The notes: a model not told the origin generated them from the sequence alone. 64,000 bases of DNA from a marine actinobacterium MedAcidi-G3 (GCA_000817105.1 JUEP01000009.1:1-64000); one strand, 5' to 3'; counted from the stretch's first letter, positions 36,128-45,680 are shown. Translations and numbers: made by a program.

Positions 36128-36208
36128 CAGTGAACCGTCTAGATGTAGTTAACATCTCGAATGAGAGAAATTTGACCTTTTCTGACACAACGGCATGAAG
36201 GTACAGAA

Positions 36209-37489
36209 ATGAGCAACGTCGCAATAATTGGAGCTGGGTATGTCGGACTTACCACAGCAGCATGCCTCGCCCACATAGGTCATAACGTGACCTGCGCTGA
36301 TATCGACGAGAACAAAATCTCTCGACTTAATGATGGCGAAATTCCGATCCACGAAGCGCGACTCCCTGAACTCGTTCAAGAAGGTTTATCGAATCAACTG
36401 CTCAAGTTCGTAGTCGGAGCCAAACGCGCCATAACCGCGAGCGAATTTGTTTTCTTATGTTTACCGACCCCTCAAGGGGAAGACGGTAGAGCCGATATTG
36501 GAGCCGTTATAGACGTTGTTGAAGAAATCCGTCAGCTAGTTCTGCCGCAGACAATCATCATCAACAAATCAACGGTTCCCATAGGGACAATCGCGGCCAT
36601 AGAAACAGCAATCCAACGAGAGGATGTTTCGGTCGTCTCCAATCCCGAATTCCTCCGCGAAGGTGTCGCAGTCACTGACTTTTTACAACCAGACCGGATT
36701 GTTATCGGTGCTACGAGCAACGAAGCAGGCGAGCGGGTGGCTGCCCTTTATGACTCAATTGACGCCCCTATCGTCGCAGTGGATCCCGCCTCAGCGGAAA
36801 CCATCAAATACGCCACCAATTCTTTTCTGGCGACCAAGGTTTCATTCGTCAACGGACTCGCAGCAGTTTGCGAAGCTGTAGGAGCCGACATCGAAGCGGT
36901 AACACGTGGATTGGGCTCCGACCAGCGAATAGGCTCACGGTTCCTCCAACCAGGACCAGGTTGGGGAGGATCATGCTTCCCAAAAGACATGCAAGCGTTA
37001 GTCCGAATAGCAACCGAGGCCGGATATGAGTTCGATTTACTTCGAGCTGTTATCGAAGCGAACGATCAACAATTCGACCGGATAGTCCACAAAACGGAAC
37101 TATTACTTGGAGAAAACCTCTCCGGAAAAAATCTGACACTCCTTGGCCTGACTTTCAAAGCTCACACCGACGACCTCAGAAACTCGCCGGCACTTGAAGT
37201 AGCAAAACGACTAGCGACCAAAGGAGCCAAACTGATCGCATACGACCCAATGGTCAATAGCCCTGCAGAGATAGGCGATGACATCCGACTAGCTGCAAAC
37301 ATAGAAGAAGCCATGACCGGTTCCGAGATAGCTCTAATCTTGACCGAATGGCCAGAATTCACTCGAGCTAACTGGTCGAAATTGATGGGCTTGATGAACA
37401 CTCCATGTGTTGTCGATGCCCGTAACGTGCTCGACCGGAAGTCGATGGTCGAGCTTGGGTACAGATACGACGATTTAGGCAGAGTATGA
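36209..37489 (+). CDS. ugd: UDP-glucose 6-dehydrogenase
   Basis: This 426-residue protein has the UDP-glucose/GDP-mannose dehydrogenase layout: GAGYVGLTTAACLA (NAD), STVPIGT, NPEFLREGVA, the catalytic cysteine in GPGWGGSCFPKD, and the C-terminal UDP-binding domain with LLGLTFKAHTDDLRNSPAL. It oxidises UDP-glucose to UDP-glucuronate for a uronic-acid-containing glycan. An AAGG ribosome-binding site lies seven bases upstream of the ATG. It heads a run of glycosyltransferases. Confidence 0.93.
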   Translation: MSNVAIIGAGYVGLTTAACLAHIGHNVTCADIDENKISRLNDGEIPIHEARLPELVQEGLSNQLLKFVVGAKRAITASEFVFLCLPTPQGEDGRADIGAVIDVVEEIRQLVLPQTIIINKSTVPIGTIAAIETAIQREDVSVVSNPEFLREGVAVTDFLQPDRIVIGATSNEAGERVAALYDSIDAPIVAVDPASAETIKYATNSFLATKVSFVNGLAAVCEAVGADIEAVTRGLGSDQRIGSRFLQPGPGWGGSCFPKDMQALVRIATEAGYEFDLLRAVIEANDQQFDRIVHKTELLLGENLSGKNLTLLGLTFKAHTDDLRNSPALEVAKRLATKGAKLIAYDPMVNSPAEIGDDIRLAANIEEAMTGSEIALILTEWPEFTRANWSKLMGLMNTPCVVDARNVLDRKSMVELGYRYDDLGRV

Positions 37490-37531
37490 GAACTGCTGAT
37501 CAATGACAGCAGCTTATGTAAGGGTGGTTAC

Positions 37532-38644
37532 GTGACCGCTGAAATAGGCGTCCTCATGACCATGGAGGCGGCCTGGCATCGTGTGCCAGGGGGTACCGGT
37601 CGAGTATCGATTGAGTTAGCCCGTGCGTTATCGCAAAGAACCGATACCAAAGTTAATGGGGTAGCTGCCTTTCATCTAACGAAGCCCTCACCAGATTTCC
37701 GCCCACCGATAGAGGTAAAGAAGCTTCTTTTGCCGAGACCTTTGCTTTATGAGACGTGGTCACGAACTTCTTTCCCCCGACTCAAGGTCAGAGAATATGA
37801 CCTGGTTCACTCAACCACCATCGTCTCTCCGCCAGCAACCAGTCAACCGCTTGTCGTAAGCGTGCACGATCTGGCGTTCCGTCGATTTCCCGACCGTTTC
37901 CCGCAACGAGCTCGACGGCTCTTTGAACGCTCCTGGAAACGAGTTCTGGAACGAGCAGACGCTGTGTTATGCCCATCTGCTGCTACCTCCGCTGACCTAC
38001 TCGCTGCGGGACTAGACGCCGAGCGTCTCCACCTAGTTCCACTTGGCCATGACCCTCAAATAGTCGATAAAGAAGTAGCCGTCGGAGTTCGCGAGCGATT
38101 CGGAATCACTGGCGACTATATTCTCGCCGCAGGAACACTCGAACCCCGAAAAAATATCCAGACCTTAATCAAAGCCTTTCTTGAGATCGCTCCACGCACA
38201 GAAGCACAGCTAGTACTCGCAGGCCCAACTGGATGGGGGACAACACCCGAAGCGTTACTTCAACCAGTAGATGACACCCTCAAAAGCCGAATTACAGTCA
38301 CTGGCGAAGTCACAACGACTGAGCTAGCAGGGCTCTACAGCGAAGCAACGGTCTTCTGCTACCCGAGCCTTCTAGAAGGATTTGGCCTTCCAGTTCTTGA
38401 AGCAATGTCATATAGAACTCCGGTGGTGACGTCTAAAGGAACCTCGACCGAGGAAGTAGCCGCAGATGCGGCGGTTACGGTCGACCCATACTCGGCGCAT
38501 GACATTGCAGAAGCCCTGCAATTCCTTCTGACCGACGCAGCCGCAGCTCAACAAATAGCTGATACCGGATACGAACGAAGCAAATTGTTTCGATGGGATA
38601 AGACAGCTACCGCTACGGTCGAGATATATCGGAAATTGATATGA
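37532..38644 (+). CDS. GT4 glycosyltransferase
   Basis: This 370-residue GT-B enzyme starts at GTG with GGTGRVSIELARAL. It carries the donor-site features AAGTLEPRKNIQTLIKAF and the E-x7-E motif in LLEGFGLPVLEAMSYRTPVV. It transfers a sugar from a nucleotide donor with retention of configuration, on the cytoplasmic face. The stop overlaps the next GT4 by four bases (ATGA). Donor and acceptor are unknown; mannose or glucose donors are common in this group. Confidence 0.88.
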   Translation: MTAEIGVLMTMEAAWHRVPGGTGRVSIELARALSQRTDTKVNGVAAFHLTKPSPDFRPPIEVKKLLLPRPLLYETWSRTSFPRLKVREYDLVHSTTIVSPPATSQPLVVSVHDLAFRRFPDRFPQRARRLFERSWKRVLERADAVLCPSAATSADLLAAGLDAERLHLVPLGHDPQIVDKEVAVGVRERFGITGDYILAAGTLEPRKNIQTLIKAFLEIAPRTEAQLVLAGPTGWGTTPEALLQPVDDTLKSRITVTGEVTTTELAGLYSEATVFCYPSLLEGFGLPVLEAMSYRTPVVTSKGTSTEEVAADAAVTVDPYSAHDIAEALQFLLTDAAAAQQIADTGYERSKLFRWDKTATATVEIYRKLI

Positions 38645-39717
38645 GCCAGATAATTGTCAACATGCTTTGGCTCCGACCGGGACAAGTTGGAGGATCGGAA
38701 ACCTACGCTGTACAGCTCCTTGAAGCGCTTAGCGAAAATCCTGAAGCTCCCCCGATTGAGTTAGTCCTAACTCCCGCTACTCGTCGGACACATCAATTTC
38801 TTGACAAAGCTTTTGAAATCAACGAACAACAGCATCTACCGGGACGGGCCAGTCGAATCTTCAAAGAAAATAAGCTGTTCAGGCAAGTAGATCGTGAGCG
38901 CATCGTCCACCATCTTGGAGGCACAATTCCGAAACGCGAGAACAGTGCTCAAAAGGTTGTCACGGTCTACGACGTTCAATACCGGGAATACCCCCAATAT
39001 TTCTCGGCAGCCAAACGCCGCTACCTTGATATAGCCATTCAACGGACGCTTCAACAAGCAGAAACCGTATGCGTGATAAGCGAATTTTGTGCTGACTCAC
39101 TAGAAAATCATTATGGATACCCAAAAGAAAAATGCAAGGTTATCCCGCCAGCATTCAACCCTTCAGTTGCTCACCAGACCCGAAAACCTGACGCAAAACC
39201 ATTTCTGCTATATCCAGCAGTCACCTGGCCACACAAGTCTCACAAATTCCTGATCAAACTTTTAGAACAAGTCCCAGATCTGCAACTAATACTGACAGGA
39301 GGAAAAGGTCCAGCCCACAAACAGGTAGCGCGAGCCATCCAACGATCACCAGCGAGCGATCGAATCACTCACCTAGGACAGGTAGACAAACAGCGGCTCG
39401 ACTCTCTCTATCAACAGGCCCTCTGCACGGTATTCCCGTCCCAATACGAAGGATTTGGCCAACCAATAATAGAAGCCATGATGAGGGGTTGCCCAGTGAT
39501 CTCCAGTCAATGCGGAGCTCTACCAGAAACCGTAGGAGCCGGTGGAATCACCCTCCCAATGAATATTGACCAATGGAGCGAAACAATCCGACAAATTGAG
39601 GAACCCGACCAGCGTCAGTTATGGGTAGCTGCAGGACATCGGAGAGCTGCTGACTTTTCATACAAACAAACTGCAGAAGCGCAGATAGCGGTTTATAAAG
39701 AGTTACTAAGCAAATGA
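38641..39717 (+). CDS. GT4 glycosyltransferase
   Basis: This 358-residue GT-B enzyme has an N-terminal acceptor domain (QVGGSETYAVQLLEAL, ending near VTVYDVQYREYPQYF) and a C-terminal donor domain with YPAVTWPHKSHKFLIKLL and the E-x7-E motif in QYEGFGQPIIEAMMRGCPVI. It is the second of three consecutive GT4 genes after ugd, and is likely cotranscribed. Substrates cannot be inferred from the sequence. Confidence 0.86.
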   Translation: MSQIIVNMLWLRPGQVGGSETYAVQLLEALSENPEAPPIELVLTPATRRTHQFLDKAFEINEQQHLPGRASRIFKENKLFRQVDRERIVHHLGGTIPKRENSAQKVVTVYDVQYREYPQYFSAAKRRYLDIAIQRTLQQAETVCVISEFCADSLENHYGYPKEKCKVIPPAFNPSVAHQTRKPDAKPFLLYPAVTWPHKSHKFLIKLLEQVPDLQLILTGGKGPAHKQVARAIQRSPASDRITHLGQVDKQRLDSLYQQALCTVFPSQYEGFGQPIIEAMMRGCPVISSQCGALPETVGAGGITLPMNIDQWSETIRQIEEPDQRQLWVAAGHRRAADFSYKQTAEAQIAVYKELLSK

Positions 39718-39729
39718 AGAGATGAGGGC

Positions 39730-40950
39730 ATGAAAATAACAATTATCTGTCCCCACTTTGCCCCCGACACGGCCCCAACTGGAGAAGTCATTACTCAGAT
39801 TGTTAGCGAGCTTGGACATCTGGGTCATCACATTCATGTAATAACTTCCCTTCCTTGGTATCAACACCATGCAGTAGAGCCGGAATGGACTGGGCGACTG
39901 ATACGTAGCGAAAAGACCCCATGGGGAAAAATCACCAGAATTCACCCGTTTGCGTCGAAGAATCGAAGCAATCTTCTAACCCGAGCAATCGCTTTCTGTG
40001 CCTTCAGTTGCGCTGCCGCATTAGCAGGACTCTTTTCCCGGCGAAGTCAAGTGGTCCTCACCATGAGCCCACCACTCACCTTGGCGCTTGCTGGATGGAT
40101 AGCAGCTAAAAGACACAAAGCTCCGCTTGTCTTAAATATTCAGGACGTCCACCCCGATGCAGCTGTGGAAACCGGCACTCTTACCGATGACCGGCTAATA
40201 CGACTCTTAAAACGCATAGAAATCACCAGTTACGAAAAAGCAGACGCCGTGACGGTCTTATCAGACGATCTCAGAAAAAGGTTAAGTACAAGAACTGATA
40301 CCGAGTCAAAGCTTCGCGTCATCCCTAACTTTGTTGATACTGAACGCATTCAGCCCGGTAACCGAAATAATGCCTACCGTCGCGAACTTGGACTTACCGA
40401 TGAGACCATCGTGATGTATGCAGGGAACGTTGGTTTTTCGCAGCCTCTAGAGATTGTGCTTGAAGCCGCCCGATACATGATCGAGCGTGATGACGTCGTT
40501 TTCGTGATCAACGGCAATGGATCACGAAGGCTTCATTTCGAACAGGAAGCAGAAGATCTCGCAAATATCACTTTTATGGACTACCAACCTCAAGATCGAC
40601 TCAACGAAGTCTTAGCCGCAGGAGATATCCATCTAATCCCACTTCAAAAAGGGTTGAGCTCGATCAGCGTGCCATCAAAGCTGTATTCCATACTCGCTGC
40701 CGGACGGCCGGTACTAGCCAGTGTCGATTTAGGAAGTGAAATAGACCTAGTAGTGACTCGTTCGGGAGCGGGTAGAACTGCAGCCGCTGGCGACACTGAA
40801 CAATTCATTGCAGCACTGGCCGCCCTGATCGATGACCCTCATGGGCGGGCTGCGGCAGGCCTTGAAGCTCGACGTTTCGCTGAAGAATGGTTGTCCGCAG
40901 CCGCCGTCGCTGACAGCTACAACGAGCTATTCCTAGAACTCCAACAATAA
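39730..40950 (+). CDS. GT4 glycosyltransferase, WbuB/WcaI-like
   Basis: This 406-residue protein resembles WbuB-type transferases such as fucosyl/N-acetylfucosaminyl transferases: ICPHFAPDTAPTGEVITQIV at the start, LNIQDVHPDAAVETG in the middle, YAGNVGFSQPLEIVLEAA, and the C-terminal VPSKLYSILAAGRPVLASV, which replaces the usual E-x7-E in this subgroup. A span-like segment (FCAFSCAAALAGLFS) near residue 90 may associate with the membrane. A GATGAGGGC ribosome-binding site precedes the ATG. It is probably the last gene of the ugd operon. Confidence 0.85.
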   Translation: MKITIICPHFAPDTAPTGEVITQIVSELGHLGHHIHVITSLPWYQHHAVEPEWTGRLIRSEKTPWGKITRIHPFASKNRSNLLTRAIAFCAFSCAAALAGLFSRRSQVVLTMSPPLTLALAGWIAAKRHKAPLVLNIQDVHPDAAVETGTLTDDRLIRLLKRIEITSYEKADAVTVLSDDLRKRLSTRTDTESKLRVIPNFVDTERIQPGNRNNAYRRELGLTDETIVMYAGNVGFSQPLEIVLEAARYMIERDDVVFVINGNGSRRLHFEQEAEDLANITFMDYQPQDRLNEVLAAGDIHLIPLQKGLSSISVPSKLYSILAAGRPVLASVDLGSEIDLVVTRSGAGRTAAAGDTEQFIAALAALIDDPHGRAAAGLEARRFAEEWLSAAAVADSYNELFLELQQ

Positions 40951-41007
40951 AGGAAGCGCCCCAGTAGCGCGTAACCGGGCTAGATAGACGATAACTTGGC
41001 GGACGGT

Positions 41008-41796
41008 ATGGCTAGATCAGCAGCAGCAAAAAAAGTAGCTAAAGCAGCGAGCACCGGGGCCGGCGGCAAAGGCGCTGGATCAGAACGCAAAGTTCTATTT
41101 CCAGCAGCAATGATGCTCGTCGCTCTTCTCGGGATCGTCCTCGTAGTCGTGGCCCGAGACCAGCGCTCTGACTTGGCTCCCGCTGGGGATCCAGGCTTGG
41201 AAGACCACTGGCATAGCGCCTACAACATATTCGTGTGCGATGAAGTTGATCCGACTGTCTTCGTCAATGACTCAGAAGACGACAGGACTGGCATACACAC
41301 CCACGGCGACGGCCTAATCCATATCCACCCGTTCGTGAGTACAGTAACTGGGCAATATGCCACCTTAGGTGCCTTCTTCAACGAAAATCAGACCGCATTC
41401 GATGACCAAACCTTCGAATTACCGAATGGCTCAGTTATCTCAGAAGAAGAGTTCCTTTGCGGAGACGAACCCGCAGAGATTCGAGTACTGAAGTGGAACC
41501 AGCTAACGGCAGAAAAGCCAGTGGTGTTTACCGAAGACCTACGAGATGTGCGTCTCAACGAAGATGGTCAGTTAGTGATGTTCGCGGTAGTGCCTAAAGA
41601 TGCCGACAACTCGCAGATACCTCGCCCAGACGACAGCTATTTGCGTCAATACCTAAATCTTTCAGAAGAGCAGCAACCACTTGGCCAAAATGACGGTGAT
41701 GAAACCGGCCCGATTCTGCCACAAACAGAAGAACCGTTTGAAACAGAGGAACCCGCTGACGAAGTACCGGAGTCAAGCGAACCTGCCGACGACTGA
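41008..41796 (+). CDS. conserved membrane-anchored protein with His-rich motif
   Basis: The N-terminus is Ala/Lys/Gly-rich, followed by one span (FPAAMMLVALLGIVLVVVA) and an extracytoplasmic domain. That domain contains HWHSAYNIFVCDE and the striking HTHGDGLIHIHPF, with four His in ten residues, as in a metal-binding or metal-sensing site, plus a second Cys in EEFLCGDE that could pair with the first. The C-terminal 50 residues are acidic and Pro/Glu-rich. ATG 41008 is preferred; a TTG at 40996 is in frame. It lies seven bases upstream of the pyrophosphorylase gene. I recognise no named family. Confidence 0.6.
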   Translation: MARSAAAKKVAKAASTGAGGKGAGSERKVLFPAAMMLVALLGIVLVVVARDQRSDLAPAGDPGLEDHWHSAYNIFVCDEVDPTVFVNDSEDDRTGIHTHGDGLIHIHPFVSTVTGQYATLGAFFNENQTAFDDQTFELPNGSVISEEEFLCGDEPAEIRVLKWNQLTAEKPVVFTEDLRDVRLNEDGQLVMFAVVPKDADNSQIPRPDDSYLRQYLNLSEEQQPLGQNDGDETGPILPQTEEPFETEEPADEVPESSEPADD

Positions 41797-41802
41797 GTTG
41801 CA

Positions 41803-42795
41803 ATGTTCGCTTTAGTGCTTGTCGGGGGTTTCGGAACTCGACTCCGACCGCTTACCGAACACACTCCAAAACAAATGCTTCCCATCTGCGGGGTTCCCAT
41901 GATCGAGTGGGTAGTGAGTCACCTAGCAGACCATGGAATTGAAGAAATCGGTCTAGCGCTCGGTTACCGACCCGACGCTTTTTTAGCTGCCTACCCAGAT
42001 GGGCGAATAGCAGGTATCCCGTACAAGGTGGCGGTAGAACCCGAAGCTCGCGGAACAGCTGGTGCGATCAGGTTTGCCGCGTTAGAGATGGAACTGAATG
42101 AACCATTCTTAGTGCTCAACGGGGATGTCTTGACAGACCTGGATATTGGCGCATTGCTGAGCTTCCACCAAGAGCGGGAGGCCGAAGCGACGATTGCATT
42201 GCAAGCTGTTGCTGACCCGTCGCGATTCGGGGTGGTAACGACCAGTGACGATGGTCGGGTTCGTGAATTTATTGAAAAGCCGCCAGCAAATTCCTCCCCG
42301 TCGAACACCATCAATGCAGGAACCTATGTCCTGAACCCTTCGGTTATAGCTCGAATCCCTGACACCAGACCCGTTTCCATTGAAAGAGAGACCTTCCCTA
42401 AAATGGCTCTAGCCGAAACCCTCTTCGCGCTTGAGTCGGATACATATTGGCTTGATACTGGTACGCCTAAACAATTCCTGGAAGCTAATCTGGATGTTCT
42501 TCACGGCCGTCGGAGGGCCAAGCCCGAATTGCCTGTAGCGGCGGTCGACGCAACAGCCCAGGTAGAGGACTCAGTCATTGGAACTGGAAGCCATATCGAT
42601 GCCGAAGCCGTGATTCAGCGATCGGTGTTGTTCAATGATTGTCGTGTAAGCAGAGGAGCCACGATTATTGATTCGGTGCTATCTGAGAACGTTTACGTAG
42701 GTGAGGGGGCGACAATAGAAGGTTCGGTGATCGGGTTAGGTGAACGAATAGAGGCCGGAAGCCAAATAGTCGACCAGAGCCGGCCAGCGCCCTGA
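41803..42795 (+). CDS. NDP-sugar pyrophosphorylase (mannose-1-phosphate guanylyltransferase-like)
   Basis: Residues 1-235 are a nucleotidyltransferase: LVLVGGFGTRLRPLTEHTPKQMLPICGVPMIEW, LNGDVLTDLD, EKPPAN, and YWLDTGTPKQFLEAN. Residues 240-330 form a left-handed beta-helix with hexapeptide-like repeats. This is the GMP-forming ManC/Mpg1-like group found in actinobacteria beside cofD/cofE, as with Rv3264c. It likely makes GDP-mannose, the substrate of the Gmd enzyme at 50 kb. It converges exactly with cofE, which ends one base away. Confidence 0.88.
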   Translation: MFALVLVGGFGTRLRPLTEHTPKQMLPICGVPMIEWVVSHLADHGIEEIGLALGYRPDAFLAAYPDGRIAGIPYKVAVEPEARGTAGAIRFAALEMELNEPFLVLNGDVLTDLDIGALLSFHQEREAEATIALQAVADPSRFGVVTTSDDGRVREFIEKPPANSSPSNTINAGTYVLNPSVIARIPDTRPVSIERETFPKMALAETLFALESDTYWLDTGTPKQFLEANLDVLHGRRRAKPELPVAAVDATAQVEDSVIGTGSHIDAEAVIQRSVLFNDCRVSRGATIIDSVLSENVYVGEGATIEGSVIGLGERIEAGSQIVDQSRPAP

Positions 42796-43506
42796 TTAAC
42801 GAAATAAGTCTTCTGAAGGATTTCGAATGACTTCATCTCGGATTGAGCTACTCCTCAACCATTGGCTATCAACGCCACGAATCAAGGCAACTGGAATCCC
42901 TTCAGCTTTTCCACAAACAAGATCGGCTGCTGCCGCAAGTTCGTCGGCGACACACACTTCGGTGACCATCAATTCCCTGCCAAGAGAGTCTTCGGTGCCA
43001 CGAAGGTCGACTACAGCAGCGACACCTGCACAACCAATCGCCACATCGGTGACGCCTCTGCGCCAAGGTCGCCCAAAAGTGTCTGAGATGATGACCCCAA
43101 TGTTAACCCCGCAGCTATGACGGATACGTTCAACGATTCTGCGCGCCGATTTATCGCTGTCCTCGGGAAGAAGCGCTGCTTGGCCTCGAGCAACATTAGA
43201 CAAATCAATCCCAGCATTTGCGCAAACGAAGCCGTGCTTAGTTTCAGTAATGATCAGCTCACCTCGCCGGCGGAGTATCCGAACAGCCTCACGTTCCACG
43301 ATCGGCTTGTGCGAGAGTGGGTCTGTCTGGTCAATCTCAACCATCGCTCCCTCGGCCTTGGAAACAATTTTCTGAGTTACGACTAGCACGTCTCCATCAC
43401 TTAAGCCGAACTCGCTCGAGGAACAGATATCGCCGATAAGCGGCCCAAGATCCATGCCTTCGGTGACTTCGGGAATGCCTTTGACTGGGTGAATTGTCAG
43501 TGTCAT
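42796..43506 (-). CDS. cofE: coenzyme F420-0:L-glutamate ligase
   Basis: This 236-residue protein is a stand-alone CofE: VKGIPEVTEGMDLGPLI, VVTQKIVSKAEG, THGFVCANAGIDLSN, and the late DTFGRPWRRGVTDVAIGCAG motif. It adds glutamates to F420-0 using GTP. Unlike mycobacterial FbiB, it lacks the C-terminal nitroreductase-like domain that reduces the dehydro intermediate, so another protein must supply that function. Its GTG/ATG start overlaps the cofD stop by four bases. Confidence 0.93.
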   Translation of the reverse strand: MTLTIHPVKGIPEVTEGMDLGPLIGDICSSSEFGLSDGDVLVVTQKIVSKAEGAMVEIDQTDPLSHKPIVEREAVRILRRRGELIITETKHGFVCANAGIDLSNVARGQAALLPEDSDKSARRIVERIRHSCGVNIGVIISDTFGRPWRRGVTDVAIGCAGVAAVVDLRGTEDSLGRELMVTEVCVADELAAAADLVCGKAEGIPVALIRGVDSQWLRSSSIRDEVIRNPSEDLFR

Positions 43507-44465
43507 TGTTTGCCCTCTCCGGATATTAGAATTTCCCCGAGCGCTGCCTCGGCGAGAGCAGCGGCCCGATCACGAGTATCCATAATTGTGTCAGTAACCA
43601 GAACTCGCATGCCCTCGGACTGAACCCGAGGTGCTAACTCAGAGTCTTGTTGGTCGATGACTAGAGTTCCAGCAAAATCTCTGTAGAGCGATGCAATGCC
43701 GACGGAATTTCGTTCGAACCCGAGTTCTTCAAGCATCCTAGAAGCTGGACCTTTAAGCGCTGCGCCACCAACAATTGGAGAGATTGCTACCACCTTGGTT
43801 CGTCGTTCCCGAAGCACATCGGCCACTCCTGATATTTCCAGGACCGGTTTCACCGATACGAACGGATTCGACGGAGCGATGACGATCGCATCTGAGTTCG
43901 CAAGCGAAGAAAGCACCTCGGGACCTGCTTTTGCAGCTTCTATTCCTTCGAACCGCAGATCTTCAATAACCACGTTGTGTTGTTGCGCAACAAAATAATC
44001 CTGAAAATCGACCCAACCTTGATTCTGGACCTTAAGTTGAGTTCGGATCTGATGATTACTTGCTGGCAGAAGGTGGGCCTTAATTCCGAGCTTCTCACAC
44101 ACTTCAGAGGTCACCTCAGTCAACGTCGCTCCTTCACCGAGGCGCTGTGTCCTATAAAGGTGGAGCGCTAAGTCAAGATCTCCTAAATTGAACCAGGTTT
44201 GCCCGCCGAGCCTCTCTAATTCGTCTCTAACCCGCCAGCTTTCATCAATGCGACCCCAGCCAGTATCAGAATTGACTAGGCCGCTCAATGTGTACGTAAC
44301 CGTGTCCACATCTGGGCTTATCGCAAGCCCATGAAGACGAAAGTCATCGGCAACATTGATCACGGCAGTGACTAATTCATTGGGGTGGACAGCCAGTAGA
44401 CCTCGCAAAAATTTGGCGGCGCCGACACCACCAGCTAAGACTGTAATACGACGACCTTCAGACAT
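43503..44465 (-). CDS. cofD: 2-phospho-L-lactate (or PEP) transferase for F420
   Basis: This 320-residue protein has the CofD start ITVLAGGVGAAKFLRGLL, DDFRLHGLAISPDVDTVTYTLSG, WFNLGDLDLALHLYRT, IAPSNPFVSVKPVL, and a late SIYRD-like loop (GIASLYRDFAG). It transfers the phosphoenolpyruvate- or lactyl-derived moiety onto the deazaflavin Fo, forming dehydro-F420-0 in actinobacteria. It is followed by cofE. F420-dependent oxidoreductases are therefore expected elsewhere in the genome. The 51-base gap to the next GT4 gene holds nothing obvious. Confidence 0.94.
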   Translation of the reverse strand: MSEGRRITVLAGGVGAAKFLRGLLAVHPNELVTAVINVADDFRLHGLAISPDVDTVTYTLSGLVNSDTGWGRIDESWRVRDELERLGGQTWFNLGDLDLALHLYRTQRLGEGATLTEVTSEVCEKLGIKAHLLPASNHQIRTQLKVQNQGWVDFQDYFVAQQHNVVIEDLRFEGIEAAKAGPEVLSSLANSDAIVIAPSNPFVSVKPVLEISGVADVLRERRTKVVAISPIVGGAALKGPASRMLEELGFERNSVGIASLYRDFAGTLVIDQQDSELAPRVQSEGMRVLVTDTIMDTRDRAAALAEAALGEILISGEGKQ

Positions 44466-44516
44466 AATCTGGGAGCTTAATCCTGGCTCGGGTCCATCAG
44501 AAAAAACTTTCTCTCT

Positions 44517-45680
44517 TTAAGCCACATGTTCACAAAATTCCGTGAATCGACGAACCAGTGTGTCCCATCCATAATTAGCTTCGGTGTATATCTTCCCGTT
44601 CTTTGCCATGTAGTTTCTGGCCCCTGCATCCGAAGCTAAACGTTCAACAGCAACTTCGAACTCAGGGTAGTTGCGATACCACAAGCCCCCCTGCGCTTCG
44701 GCTACGTGGGTCCTAGTGGTCTCGCAATGGGCATTTACCAGAACCGGTATGCCAGCGGTCCAAGCTTCGAATAGCACCAGAGAAAAAGACTCCAGAGCTG
44801 AAGGATTGATCAGAAAATCGGCGTGATGCAAGAGAGACCATTTAGCTTCATCGCTCAAACCTCGAGCTACAAGCACATCATCGTCACTGCCGATTTCGAC
44901 GCTGGGGTTCCCTACCAAAACGAGCCGGAGATTGGTTGCAGACCGAGTCTTTAGAGTCCGCCAAAAATCGACTAATCCCAAAGAACCCTTAGCGTGTTCG
45001 ATCCGTCCAACACAAAGCGCGTACGGTTGGTCCGCAAGGCCGAGGGATTCGAGTAGCTCGGGGTCAGTGGCCGATGGAGGTTCGATTCCCCAGCCCAATA
45101 CTGTGCTCGGAATGTGACCGATCGGGTGAGTACGTTGCAATAGCTGCTGTTCGGCTCGAGATCCGTAAACAAGACCTCGGCTTTGTTTCAGGAGGTCTCC
45201 GACTCGTGAAAGTCTCAAGAATGGTTCGTCGTGAGCAGCGGGGATAATCACTGCTCGTTCAGCTACCAAAGGAGCGACAGCCATCGTTGGCCAAAACAAA
45301 TAGGGAGCAAAAAACACGAGGTCTGCTTGCGAAGCTTGCACTGCGCCGGCGAGGTCGTTGCTAACCGGGCCCTGATGAAAGAAGAATTCATCCTGGATAG
45401 CAGGATCAACACTTGAAGTTCCAGATTGAACTCGAGAATCAAGGGATGGCCAAATCTCAGTTCTACCTGAGTTGACCAGATAGCGGTTTACTGGAAGCGA
45501 GCCATAATATTCTGTGCCAGGAGTTTCCTCGTTGGTCCAAGAAGTTGAAGATGTGGCACAAGTTGCGTGTACACAAACTTGCCAACCTGGTATTTCTGCT
45601 ATCCGTCTAGCGAGAGCACCAACCGCGTTTTCTGCTCCACCCACCGGTCCATATCTAGGGATTACGAAATCGACTTTCAT
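44517..45680 (-). CDS. GT4 glycosyltransferase
   Basis: This 387-residue GT-B enzyme starts MKVDFVIPRYGPVGGAENAVGALARR, with the acceptor-side Gly-rich loop, and has CVGRIEHAKGSLGLVDFW and the donor motif SALESFSLVLFEAWTAGIPVL with E-x7-E. It is the last gene of a four-gene minus-strand set; the preceding GT4 overlaps its start by four bases. The Phe-rich middle (LVFFAPYLFWPTMAV) is hydrophobic but short. Sugar specificity is unknown. Confidence 0.86.
   Translation of the reverse strand: MKVDFVIPRYGPVGGAENAVGALARRIAEIPGWQVCVHATCATSSTSWTNEETPGTEYYGSLPVNRYLVNSGRTEIWPSLDSRVQSGTSSVDPAIQDEFFFHQGPVSNDLAGAVQASQADLVFFAPYLFWPTMAVAPLVAERAVIIPAAHDEPFLRLSRVGDLLKQSRGLVYGSRAEQQLLQRTHPIGHIPSTVLGWGIEPPSATDPELLESLGLADQPYALCVGRIEHAKGSLGLVDFWRTLKTRSATNLRLVLVGNPSVEIGSDDDVLVARGLSDEAKWSLLHHADFLINPSALESFSLVLFEAWTAGIPVLVNAHCETTRTHVAEAQGGLWYRNYPEFEVAVERLASDAGARNYMAKNGKIYTEANYGWDTLVRRFTEFCEHVA

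Noticed and set aside
45078-45100. tRNA T-arm-like GGTTCGATTCC
   Set aside because: It lies inside a GT4 coding region (SLGIEPPS) and no acceptor stem or anticodon arm can be drawn around it.
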